A model generated the notes under the pieces. The model was not told where the DNA came from. It saw nothing but the letters and a program-made list of their open reading frames with translations, and made no database searches. Positions 12,545-24,926 of a stretch of 64,000 nucleotides of DNA are shown here, in pieces. The position numbers were made by a program, and so were the translations under genes. Position 1 is the first letter of the stretch; the number at the start of each line of letters is the position of its first letter. The DNA is taken from positions 32,771,227 to 32,835,226 of the forward strand of contig NC_052392.1 in assembly GCF_009389715.1 (NCBI RefSeq), in the 5' to 3' direction. This stretch comes from Phoenix dactylifera (lineage: Eukaryota > Streptophyta > Magnoliopsida > Arecales > Arecaceae).

Positions 12545-12785
12545 ATACGGCTCTCACCAACATGTTATAATAGTTGATATATTGCCCTTGCCAACAAGTT
12601 ATAGTAGTTTGGCATACGGCCCTGCTAGCAAGTTAGTAGTTGGCATACAACACTCGCCAGCAAGTTACAATAGTTTGGCCTACAGCCCTCACCAGTGGAT
12701 TACAGCAGCTTGGCGTACGACCCTCACTAGCAAGTTACAGTATCTTAGCCTATGACCCCGCCAGCAGTTTATTGTAGTTGATAGG
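12545..12785. repeat. 35-bp minisatellite in LTR2
   Basis: About seven diverged units of 31-36 bp, related to the array at 9838-10045 (GGCATAC..CCTCGCCAGCAAGTTA type). Unit number differs from LTR1, so the arrays changed after insertion. Confidence 0.78.
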
Positions 12786-13472
12786 ACATTGATTACAACC
12801 TATTACAAGTATAAGGTGACCATAGCATTTAGTCTGAGAGAATTATTATTAATGATTATATATCAACGTAACAAATAATTTATGATTGTATAAAGTTAGC
12901 ATGATTTTTTATTTTATTTATGCACTAGGACCAGTTTTATATAATTTGCATAATTTATGCGCATGCAAGAGCATGATTGATGTATGATTATTCTGGCATC
13001 ATAAAATATTTTATTTTTTTGTAGTTATCTTCTCTAAATGATAAGTTGATGTATGTAAAACTTATGCTTGATCCAATAAGATAATGTAACGTATACTTAC
13101 TGAGCTGTGTAGCTCATATCTCATTTTATTTTATTTTCAAAAAAATAAGGTCACTAGAAATAAAGGATGATCCAAGATTGGAGTTCGTGCAAGCAAGCTT
13201 AGTGATTTTATGGCAAAATTTTAGTTCTTTAATTAACTATGAATTTGTAATGATTACTTTCAAAATTTTGAGGTTATGAGTTTTAGTATTTAAATTTGGA
13301 TTTATTCGCTCTAAACTAGTACTTATTTATTTAATGGATGATAAATTTAGATCCTTTTGTTATATTTTATTTGTGATGAATTTGTATTCATTATGATTGT
13401 TCGCTTCATGTTATCATGGGCAATCCTCCTCGATAGCATGGTCGTTTTATGTCTAAAATTTGGGGTATGATA

Positions 13473-14717
13473 ACTTTGGCCACTTTAGGGAGAGTTGGAT
13501 AGAGTTCAAAAGTGAGATCTACCATATCCAGAAGCCATATTGCACCCCAAATTTTTAGAGGCCCTAACATGCCCATATGGAGTTCGATTAAATTGTTGTT
13601 ATTATTATTTTTATTTTGAATCAAGTAACATTTCGAGCTCTATAAGGTAGAGTCTTCCCTTAAGGGCATGAAGCCCCAAGTGACCACGGTCAAGTTACAT
13701 TTAGGCCTCGAAACTGACCGATCAATACATAATTTTTTTTTTAAGAAAGATTTCGATCAAGCGTATCTTCCCGTTTAGAAAGAATTAGGTGAAATGATTG
13801 AAGATAAAATTGATATAAAAGTTGAGTTCGACTTTTCTAGAATTATAGCTTTTTCATAATTACTTTTACAACTCATATCTATTATGGAAGTTGTAACTTC
13901 ATTTGCATAGAAGAGAATTCGGATCCGAATTATATAAAAATAGACCTCATTAATATAATTAGAGGCATCGTAACTTGCTTTTAAAATTTATAAAGAATAA
14001 AAAGTGAACGTAGACCATCCTTTCATTTATTTTTTTTATTTGTTAATTTTAAAAAAAATTAAGTTGGGCGGGTTATTATTATTTTTTTCTTTCTGATTAG
14101 ATCACTTGCACCTTCTATTAATTTACTCTCAGACGAATTTAATTTAATGAATGACTTTTGGGAGGATTCATGAATATGTGAAGGGTCGCCTTGATAGTGG
14201 TGATTCATGTATATGTATTTAAATGGTACATATCTTTTGGATTTTCTATGTGCATTTAAATGGTTTATGTCTTTTGAGTTTTCTATGTGTATTTAAGTAG
14301 TTTATGTATTTGGATTTATTCATGTACCTAGAAGTCCTATAAATAATATGTAAGTCTTATAGTTTTGTAAGTAAGGCAAGAGCCAAAGTGAATAGAAAAA
14401 ATCTGAAATATTCTTCCTCTCCATCCGATTTCTCTCTAATCTCTCTTCCTATATTTCCAACAATGCTGCCACGCATGAAACAGCCGATAAGGGCGTGCGA
14501 AATAGCCCAACACCCTCAACCTTCTCCCATTTCTCCCCTTCTCCCCCTCAATTCTTCACCACGGTGGCCTATATCCCCTGATGCTGCCGCATCTCATCTC
14601 CTCTAACTTCCCTAGTAATTCATGGTGTGCCAGCCCCACTCCTTGCTAGATTCCACTGAGAAATCGGACCACCTTGCATCTCACATGCTTCAGAGATTAC
14701 TTACCCTATCTGTCACC

Positions 14718-14780
<63 letters not shown>

Positions 14781-15160
14781 CCTGGTCTCCACTCCTTGTG
14801 GTCGCTCAAGGGGCTGGCGGCATGCTTGTAGGACCCTGCCGCTCGGTGGGTAGCCAATCCAGAGTGTGACCTCTGGTCTCTTTCTCAAGGTAGAGCATCC
14901 TGTTCTCCATCTCCTCCACTATTCTAAGAGGCTCAGATTCCTCACTCCCTCAGGCCCTCATCTCTCCCTCCTTGCCATCACTCGACCTGCGGGCATGCCC
15001 ACTAGATCTCGCCGCTCCATCAGGAACGATTGACCTGAGCTCTCCTTACCCTACATCCACCCAATCTAGCTTGCCGCCACCTAAGAATGGCCCTACGGGC
15101 TTCACCACCACCGCTGGGCCGTCAAGCCCAGCTCCTTTGATCTCCTCTCTCTCTTTCCTC
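13473..15160. other. LTR-derived repeat debris
   Basis: 13.48-13.65 kb resembles 21.83-22.0 kb: both contain CTTTGGCCACT, then GAGATC and an AGAAGCCAT-like block. CCTATAAATAATATG at about 14336 looks like an LTR promoter. At 14.4-15.1 kb there is CT-rich sequence with a (CT)n tract at about 14722-14780. No gene is supported; short open frames at 14388-15220 have biased composition only. Confidence 0.4.
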
Positions 15161-15163
15161 TTA

Positions 15164-15633
15164 GGGCTCGTTTGGTTCGCAGGAAAAGAAGGGCGGAAAG
15201 TGTGGTCAACAGGAAAGTAATGAGATGCCTCTTATTTGGTTGGATTTTTCAAAGGAAAGAGATGGAAAAGTTATATTTCCATGAAAATATAATTCTCACA
15301 TTTCATAGGAAAATCTTTTCCATGAGAAACATGAAAAAATTACTTTCCCACATGAGGCGGGAATCACTCCATCTTAATTTTTTTCCAAAAAGGCCTTCAT
15401 CATTAAAGAGACATTAAAGACTTAATTTTTATTAAGGGTATAATAGGAATTACACATAACTTTTTCACGAAAGTGAATGATCAACCAAACATAAGCACTC
15501 TGAAAATCTGTCACTTTTTCATGTTTAACCAAACATGCCAAAAGTACATTTCCAGGCATTCTCTTCCTGGGAATCTTCTTCCCAGGAATCATATTCCTAG
15601 GAGGGAAATGCTTTCCGCGAACCAACTGAGCCC
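15164..15633. mobile_element. PIF/Harbinger-type MITE
   Basis: The termini are inverted: left GGGCTCGTTTGGTTCGCAGG, right GCGAACCAACTGAGCCC. They are flanked by the 3-bp target duplication TTA (15161-15163, 15634-15636), the preference of PIF/Harbinger (Tourist) elements. The 470-bp body carries no transposase. CT-rich DNA continues on both sides, showing the interrupted target. Confidence 0.85.
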
Positions 15634-15636
15634 TTA

Positions 15637-18157
15637 CTTGTAACCCCACCAATGGCCCTCTCACCCTGTTATCTCTCTCTCTCTCTCTCTGCACCTGATC
15701 GAAGAGTCTCTCTCACTCTCTGTCCTCCATACAACGCCACCCTCACTCGAGTTCCCCATTGTGGCCCTTCCAACGATTGGTCTTCGTTGGTCCTCGATGA
15801 TTGATTAGGAACTTAAATTGATTTGTGATTGATTGTGCCTTACCAAATTTTATCAGCTTCCTACTTTTATATAGCGGCTTCTTTTATACATTGTAATATA
15901 CGAGCAGAAATACAATTCTCTTTTCTTTTCCTTATTTTCAACACAGGCCATGCAAGGCAATAAGGCCCATTTAGGGGAGCTTTTGGACGGTCAAAAAGTA
16001 CATTCTAGCCTTTCAAAAGCACCTTTGGATAAAAAAGATTTTTGATAAAAAATTTGAAAAGCTGTTTTAGCTTTTTCAGAAAGCTAAAAACAACTTTTTG
16101 GAAGAAACTCAATTTTGGAGCTTTCCAAAAAGCTATTTTGAGCTTTCTCAGGAAGTTATTTTTTTGACCAAAATACCCATAATAAAGTATAACAATTACA
16201 TACTTTATCCCTTTATAAACCTAAAAATCTACTGGAGTCCTAAAAAGAACCTAAGCCATGGATCAGACTCTCTTTTGTGCAAGAAAAGGTATTCTTGTTT
16301 CCTATTATTGTATTATACTATAAATATAATATTATATTAAATTATATCATAATACATAAATATGTTATGTTAAATAATTTAATATTATGTTATATTATGA
16401 AAAATTAATGTATGATAATAATTATAATATTTTGTACCTTTATTATTGTAGTATACTATAAATTTAATATTATATTATATTATATCATAATACATTTGAT
16501 ATGTTATGTTAAATAATTTAATATTATATTAAATTATTATGCTATAGTATACAATATTATATTACTATATTATAATATTATTTTATTATATTATAGTAAT
16601 ATTATTATATATCATATATTTATGTATTAATATATATTATATTTTATGATGCTTTGTTGTATAATACTATGCAATGTCTTTTATGGTAATTTTATCATAC
16701 AAAAATACTTTCTTAGTTTGTTTACCAAAGTATGTTAAAGTGCTACATCACTTTAGAAATGTAGTTATCAAATAACAAACAACTTTCTATAAAAACTCTA
16801 CTTCAGAAAGCTCTATTTCTAACAACTCTATTTTCAAAAGCTCTACTGCCAACAGCTTCCCAAAATAGGACCTAAATCTTTGGTTAAAATCCTGATCTTC
16901 TTGTTATTAATTTGGATCTGTGTAGCTTAGGAACCTAGGACAAGGGTAGTTTTGAGCATCAAACTTCAAGAAATTAGAAATTTAAAAAAAATTAATAAAT
17001 GATTGATTTAAATGCTAGACAGGTGGTTCATCATAGGTGGGAGGGTTTTCATATTTCTATGAGCGTAAATAGTTTTCTTAATAATTTTAAATATTGATAT
17101 TAAGTTGATTTTATATGTTAGGTTTTTTTCTTGGTTGATTTACGTACACACCCTGATTTGAGTCCCCTTTGCGTGCTATCTTATAATTATAATTCAAATA
17201 TGTACATGTATGTTATAAAAAATGAATAAATTTGGTTGTGCATGAAAAATAACAATATTTTTCATTCTATAATGTGACCATGCTGATGTATTAAATTAAT
17301 AAAATTGGGACTTGTATAGTTGGATTGTCGAGTGTAGTACTTTGACTAACTCTATGATTATGATTGCTCTATCATAAGCTAGAAATGTCACATTATCAAT
17401 TATCCTGTTACATGTGTAGAAATGGAATATTATCGATTGCTCTATTATGGACAAAAAACGTAGCCGTAGTTAGTCCAAAGCCAGAAATAATTTAATGTAA
17501 TATAAAATTTTCAATGAATGGGTGGGTGAGGACTCTGAATTATTCACATTATTGTGGATTGCCAATCACAAGCCATAATATTGTGGATAGGTCAAAACTT
17601 CAAATATGAGTTCAATCGTGATAACCTGATCCGATACATAACCTATTTATTAAAGAGGTTAAATGGGCAAAATAGATTAGACAATTTTTAACGAATTAAA
17701 TAGATTTAAATAGGTTAAACATGTTAAGTGAATCGAGTTAAACATGTCAGAAATAGTTAAACTGATTTCAAACAGGTTAAACAAGTTTTAAATAGGTCAA
17801 ACGAGTCCGACCATAATCCGACTCAATTATTAAATTGGTCAAAATAGGTTAAACGGATTAAAGGCTTAAATTTGAACCCAATTCATTAAATAAATAGATT
17901 TAGACAGGTTGACCCATGTACGACCTATGTACACCTTCCATGAGTTAGAGTATATCTATATAGTTACATAAATAATAGATGGTCCTTAACGAGATTAAAA
18001 AACCATGACAGTTTATAATTCCTCATATTCGTCCCTCATAAGTTAACAGTTTAGCTTCAGTGGCGAAACGAAGTAGTGCGGTCCAACCAAAGAGGTTCAC
18101 ATAAGTACTGCATCTGCAGAATCCAACTTTTTCCCATAAGTATACTTGATTTTTTTG
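15637..18157. other. AT-rich intergenic repeats, no gene
   Basis: 15.88-15.95 kb (TATACATTGTAATATACGAG) looks like an LTR 3' part. 15.97-16.87 kb may be one MITE: AGCTTT-rich ends (GGGGAGCTTTTGG left, CTTCCCAAAATAGGACC right) around a very AT-rich core (16.3-16.65 kb). 17.59-17.93 kb holds a degenerate array of AAATAGGTTAAAC-like units ending in GGTTGACCC, similar to the insertion at 43.4-44.5 kb. No coding gene is visible. Confidence 0.45.
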
Positions 18158-18312
18158 AAATAGAAGAAAAAGAAAATTCTAAAACCATTTGGAGGCAGGT
18201 CACAACTTAAAACAATCTCTTTTTTTGCCATTGTGAATTTACATGCATCTCATCTACATGATAGGGTTAGTTTTCCCTATCAATTTTATCTACATGAAAA
18301 CATTAGTTTCAT
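18158..18312. repeat. Direct repeat, copy 1 of 2
   Basis: About 155 bp, highly similar to 20693-20846 in the same orientation; both contain CCATTTGG.GGCAGGTCACA and TTTTTTTGCCATTGTGAATT. Copy 1 lies just beyond the stop codon of the LRB gene, copy 2 in its large intron. Together they bracket exons 5-7. Confidence 0.85.
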
Positions 18313-18483
18313 CAAATTTTTGAATCCTCGTTCATTTGGTTCATTCCTGCATGCACGTACACCTGCTATCACATTGGTATGGAATACGCCATTGTTTATT
18401 CTCATACTCTGAGAAGATGGCATGATCCCAGTTGCAGTTTCTAGTTCTGTACTTCAGCTGCAAGGTTTGTTGCATTGACAGCA

Positions 18484-21400
18484 TTATCTCATGAGCATCT
18501 GGAGGGTGGATCTACTAATAATAATACGTGGTAGATCAATGGCAGTAATCTCTACTATCAGGTCAAGCATGCCATCAACAAAATAGGGGCTATCAGCTTC
18601 CATGAACTTGTCCCATGGCACAGAAAACAAGTCTTCATAGACTTCTGGCTTCCAAGACTGGACGGATAAACCCCATACATGTGTGGGATTTAGAAGAGAT
18701 AGATAATTTTTCTTTGATCTGAATGAAGCCATGCACATGTAGTGATCATCTGATGGGGCAAGCTCAATTTGCACAGAAAGCCCAAAGCAGCAGCATCCAT
18801 CTCTCAAGGTGCGGCGGGCAGCTGTTAGGACGAAGACGCCCTTATCGAAGTGGAAGCTCTCCGAGTGAGCAGGTGGTGATCGAGAGAGTCTTACACATTC
18901 ATCTTGTGTAAAGCTGAGGTAGATTGTGCAAGTCTTGTGCTGCTGGTGATGGATGACTACCTTCACTGGCTTGCGCTTGTAGGCCCGCTCAACAACTTGC
19001 TCGTCAGTGCTCATCCCTGTCGTGCCTGATTCCCAGTCTGGTGAACTTTTCTTGTATTCTAATCCCCTATCAAGACCTTCACTCATGAATTTGCTTGTAT
19101 CCTCGATCCGATATTTTGTTGTCATCTTCTCGATGTAGTTGGCCGACATGTACTGGTACCGAATGAGGGGTGCGAGGCGTGAATTCAAGATCTCAAATCT
19201 TTGCTCTAGAATTTCATGATTGTCATAATTTGATTTTATCCACTTAAACACAAATTTAAAGACATCGTCTTCTGACTCTACCTCAAGACCATCACTGCTC
19301 AGAACAACCTCGACTGCAGCAAGGGGAAACCTCAGCAGTTCTTTTCCTAGTGTTCTGCACTGGTGCTTTAGCTCTGCAATACACTCATTTAAGCAGGACT
19401 TCACTTCAAACTTATCAGCAACCATCAGCATATGTGCTAACTCCGAAGGTTTCCATGTCGATGGAGTGGTTGTCCCATGCATGAACTCCAGAAGCTTCAG
19501 AAATGCAGGTACCTCTGTTTGAGAAAATATGAAAATGGAGGTGTTGGCTGAGGCATCTAAAAGTATTCAAACTACAATAAGCTGCCAATTACCAAACTTA
19601 ACTCTAAATGATACTCTGGCTGTAGGACACTACTGGGAATCAATGATTCTTATATGAAATTCTACATGTAAAATTTTCTACAAAACGCAAAATATTTTTC
19701 CATGGTCAACAAAACTTTGTCAAGCTATGTGCTTGCAAAAGGAAGTAGTGAAAGAAGCACTGGACGAGAGAATCTCATATCAACCTTGATAGCTGAGAAT
19801 GATCATTCTGTTCAGCTTTTTGTCATCTTGACTATACATTCTTCTTAACCTTAGCGATCGCTACACTTTAATAAGAACCTATCTATGGTAGAACGAGTCA
19901 CCCTGAGTTCTTGTGTTTCGAGCACAAGGCCACCGGCCCACCATATTAGTTGAAGAGTTCCATTGTTTTGCGGAAACTACATTAAGGAATTGATTTACTT
20001 GGGCAGGCATCCTTTGTAATTAATATACCTGATGCTTTAATCCGTAGGCTCACCACCTTCTCTTGTGAACTTTGATCAGCATTTTTAAACAGCTGTACAT
20101 GGGAAGGAGGGATGGAGAGAGAACTAAATTGACGACACTAGACTAGTTGAAAAACAGAATTGCAATGCCAGAATCGGATCTTTACCTTGTAGAAGTACTG
20201 ACTTTTTGCTTTCAAAATTATAGAACTTATGTGACACAATTTCCCAGTACAAGCAGAACCATCCATATCATCACAGCCGAGGTTGTCATGCACATTCTCA
20301 TCACCTTCATAATCATTATATTTCAAATGGTTATGTACATGAAAGGAAAATAAGAAGATTGCAAAACTTCAAAGAAAAAGATATTACACAGTCATATTCC
20401 AGTAGCATCCACCATTAATAATTTTAGCTGCACACATTTGTTATCACCATTTGAGAAGCCTGTTCTTTTCTGTGGTTGTCAGGATAAGCTGCATTATTTC
20501 ATTTTAGTGGTACTGTTAACTTTCATTTCAGTTTCTAAGATTCTTGATCTAAACTTTGATAGTATGATGTAATTTATTTTGGTTACCTAACTTATTTTCT
20601 GGTAGTTCTTTGTTTAATTTGTACTGATGTTCTCTATAAAATGACTTGAATGGGGTTTTACCCATACTCTCTCCAAAAAAAAAAGGAAAATAAAATAGAA
20701 GAAAAAGAAAATTTTAAAACCATTTGGCGGCAGGTCACAACTTAGAACAATCTCTTTTTTTGCCATTGTGAATTTACATGCATCTTATATACATGCTAGG
20801 GTTAGTCTCCCCTATCAATCTTATCTACTTGACAACATTAGGTTCATTGATCTTGAACTATAGGACATAAGGCTACCATATTAGTTTAAAAAGTTCATCT
20901 TAAGAAACATCTTAGATCGTCATACATCAAAGAGTAATTTAAACAGATTTCAGATAAGGACCTACACTATAGCATGCAGAAACTTTATGAAGTAATTGAT
21001 CTACTCAGTCAGATATTGATTGCTGAAGCTTTCAGAATAAAATATATAATGAACAAACAGGAAACCTACTATGGAGATAAATTTCTAGTCCTGAACTCTT
21101 TTTTGCATCAGATATATTCACATGAATGAAAAACTAAAGATGGTAGACTAATCTTTTTTAATCAACAAGACTCTAAACTTCTACTATGTCAGAGACAGTG
21201 ATTGCTACACTAGAACAAGGAATAGCATGATGTTTAGCAGTGAGCTACTTCCTTTGTACATGGTATCAAAGTAGATTACGGATTTCCATAAGTAACTATC
21301 AATTATCAATTCTCAGGATACAGATATTTGGAAGACTACAACTAAATTTGTGTAGAACTTTTCTTTTCCAAAGTAGAGATATCTTGACCTTATAGGTGGG

Positions 21401-24400
21401 GATGAAATAACTTGTGCAAATTCTCATTTCAGTTTGTTGAAATCTGAAGGGAATAAAAAAAATTGAGGATGCTTACAAAACGAAGATGAAAACTTATACA
21501 AATTTTTAATAAATTATGAATTGTAAAAAAAGTTCCTTTTCAATCTCTATTTAACATAAAATACCTGATTCATTTTCTATTCTTAATCACATTTTTCTTT
21601 AATGACCAAAACTCTAAGTATCAATTCTTCAGAAGTAACCATATCTACATAACTTAGATGATGTTTTACGGAAAAGACTGTGATTCTTTTGAGGAACTAA
21701 AAAAATGAATTATGTCAAGAATAGTAACAAAAATTAAGATTCATGTAATTGTTATCAGTTGCATATAGAAAATTGCTATAAAATGTTGGACTTTAAGTGA
21801 TCCAAGACGATTCTCAAATTTGATGTGAAATACTTTGGCCACTACAAGCAGGGCTAGATAGGGTCCAGGAGCGAGATCAGCCAAATCAGGAAACGAAGTC
21901 ATAGGCCAAATTTTTAGAAGCCATAACTTAGTCAAATGATGCCCTGTTGAATTTTTTTTTTTTTGAAATTAGGTATCCTTTTGAGATCTACAACTAGAAG
22001 AGTAAATTGAGATAAAATTCCACCTTTTAGACCCCAAAACGGTTCAAGCGAAAAGTTTCCTTTTTGGGTAAAATTTTGACTGAATGTAGCTCTCTATCCG
22101 AGAAGAATCAAGCAGAGTTATATGATGCAAAGATGATATAGAAGTCGAGATCTACCTTCTCAAAAATTTTAGATTTTTTTAAAATATTTCTAAATTTTAG
22201 CTTTTTTCAGAATATAGCTATTAATTATATATATTTTAGGATATCTAGTTCTATTCAAACTAGAAGAAAAGTCCAACCAAAATTGTGAAAGGGAAGACCT
22301 CGCTAGTATTATAAATAGGGGATGCGTACCTCAGTTTAGGAGGTGTGGTGGATGATCGATGAAAGAAAATGGGACTTAAGCTCTATTTTCGCAAATCTTC
22401 TATTTTATTGTTTTTTTTCAGAAATTCGAATTGAGCGGATTGGAAAAAATCTTTCTACCTGATCGGATCAATAGGGCACAAGGAAACTACACAATCTAAG
22501 TTTTAGCATGCAGGAATCGAAACTTTGACAAGAAGCATCAAGTGTTTTACCAATTGGTTAGAATATTCCTGCAACATACCATGCATATTATGCATTTGAT
22601 GCTGCATAAGTTCCCATCAATGGGACTGTAACAACCCAGGACCTCACCCAAAATGGTTAGCCGGAAGTTATTATTTTGGTTCCTTGATCCTGAATAAGTA
22701 CCCAAGATCTACCCAGCGAATAACCGAGTGGGACTAAACACACGACTACACGGGTCCTCACATACTCTCCCCGTTCAAGCCCTGACGTCCTCGTCAGGCT
22801 AAGGGTTCAAATCTATTCAAATCTAATCACAAACACTATGATTGGCCCATGGTCAGCCCTAATGGATCATTGCTGCAGTGTCCCCTAGTCCACATAAATT
22901 ATGGGCCGGGTCCGCTCTGATACCATTTGTAACAACTCAGGACCTCACCCAAAATGGTTAGCCGGAAGTTATTATTTGGATTCCTTGATCCTGAATAAGT
23001 ACCCAAGATCTACCCAGCGAATAACCGATGTGAGGACCTGTGCGGGCGTTGTTTAGTCCCACATCGGTTATTCGCTGAGTAGATCTTGGGTATTTATACA
23101 GGATCAAGGAATCCAAATAGTAAATTCCGGCTAACCATTTTGGGTGAGCTCCTAGGTTGTTACAAATGGTATCAGAGTGGACCCGGCCCATAATCTATGT
23201 GGACTAGGGGATACTGCAGCACGGATCCATTGGGGCTCACCATGAGCTGATCGTGGTGTTTGTGATTAGATTTGAATGGATTTGAACCCTTAGCCTGACG
23301 AGGACGTCAGGACTTGAACGGGGGGAGTATGTGAGGACCTGTGCGGGCGTGTGTTTAGTCACACATCGGTTATTCGCTGGGTAGATCTTGGGTATTTATA
23401 TAGGATCAAGGAACCCAAATAGTAACTTCTGGCTAGCCATTTTGGGTGAGGTCTGGGTTGTTACAGGGACTTCTGAACTTTGTTTCATAATTTTATTCAG
23501 TTAACACTTTGCTCCACCAAAAATCAATGTGACTTTGAATATTTTCATTACCAATCAGATTCTGAATAATGTTAAATTGCAAGTTACTTCATATTCTGGC
23601 ACTTTCCCTACACCTGTTCCTTCTTGTAAGAAGAATTTCTATTGTACTATTTTCTTGGGCTTGTGGAACTAATCCTGAATTCTAACTTAATACTCTAGAT
23701 AGCTGAATAGCTTCGATTAAAGTTTGATAAGCCATAACCTCAGACCTGCTTTATCATCAAAAAATTATTCAAGAATCTCCTTTCTTTTTTCTTTATGCGC
23801 CTCCGTTTTCTTCTCTTTATAACATTCAAATCATGTCTCTTTTACTACATGTTTTGAAACATTTCAAGACCGATAAACCTATGAGCACTGAAATTCTCAA
23901 ATGTCAAACCAAAATTTGTTACAAGAAAAGCTACATGAATCATAGTGAAATTGGGAAGAAACAAAAAAGCGCCAGAAAGAATAGGGGAAACAATCAAAGA
24001 ATGATACTCGAGAAGAACACTGGATTCTCACCAGTCTTCTCCATTTCTATATACTTTATATACTCATCAAGTGTCTGAGTAATCAAATCCAATCTCAGAG
24101 GTATCAATGTGTTCTAACTCGGTTCTAAAATATTCTAAGATAATTATCAAAAGAAAGCAAGGAATTGGACAAAAGCAAACAAGAAAGAACTGAAAATAAA
24201 AATGGCATCAAAGATTCTGGAGAAGAGCACTGAAACCTCACCAGTCTTGGCCGGTTCATCCATCTTGTTGAAGTCTGGAAACTTTTGATTGTCTGAATCA
24301 TCAGAGTCATCCTCCGTGCTCTCATCCACTTCTGTTTTGAAAGCAAACTACAGAGAACTGAAGAACGGAATGGGATCAAAGGTTCTGGAGAAGAACACTA

Positions 24401-24892
24401 CTGAAATCTCACCAGTCTTGATCGGTTCCTCTATCTTGTTAGAGTCTGGACGCTTCTGATAGTCTGAATCATCAGAGTCATTTTCCGCGCTGTCCAGATC
24501 TTTATACCCAAAAAATTATGACAAATATTAAAGAAAAAGTTAAGGAAATATGGTTTTCACAGAAGATGTGAAAGGCCAAAATCTCACCATTCTGTTCCTG
24601 ATCCATATCTTTTAGTGAACATGCTAAAGCTCTTGCATCAGGCTCAACCTCAATCTTGAGATAGCAGTCACATTTCGTGGTATCAGCAAAAGCTAGAACC
24701 GGACTCTTCCCTCGTTCTTGCAGATTCATCTTCATCTTCTATGATGAATGCAACACCAGAGTGGAGAGGAAGACTAGTTTCCAAACTGAAACAAATCAAC
24801 AGGCCAAGCAAGTGAGGAGTACAAGCTTGTGAATTCGTGCACCCACACACACACATGCTCGCATGCAAACATAACAGAGACAGACAAATAAA

Positions 24893-24926
<34 letters not shown>

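Larger units (their letters stand above)
8306..13472 (+). mobile_element. Del/Tekay-like gypsy LTR pair, non-coding interior
   Basis: Two long similar sequences (LTR1 about 8306-10733; LTR2 10942-13472) flank an interior of only about 208 bp. LTR1 is followed by TGGCATCAGAGC at 10738, one base off the usual initiator-Met tRNA primer-binding site TGGTATCAGAGC. LTR2 is preceded by a polypurine run AAGGAGGGAAGAA and the sequence TTTCGAGGATGAAACTCTTT, typical of the 3' end of Del/Tekay elements. The copies align along their length, e.g. the CT-rich block near 8.6-9.0 and 11.3-11.75 kb and the 35-bp minisatellites. All gag-pol is missing. The left boundary is uncertain by tens of bases and I saw no clear target duplication. 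Confidence 0.75.

Noticed and set aside
14622..14888. Opposing open frames over a CT/GA tract
   Set aside because: Pure microsatellite translation (SLSLSL/ERERER).
22958..23191. Open frame spanning the TRIM dimer
   Set aside because: Covers LTR, loop and primer site of a non-coding palindromic element.
22627..23465. CRISPR-like or regulatory hairpin array
   Set aside because: Repeats are LTRs with primer and polypurine sites in a plant genome; there are no spacers.
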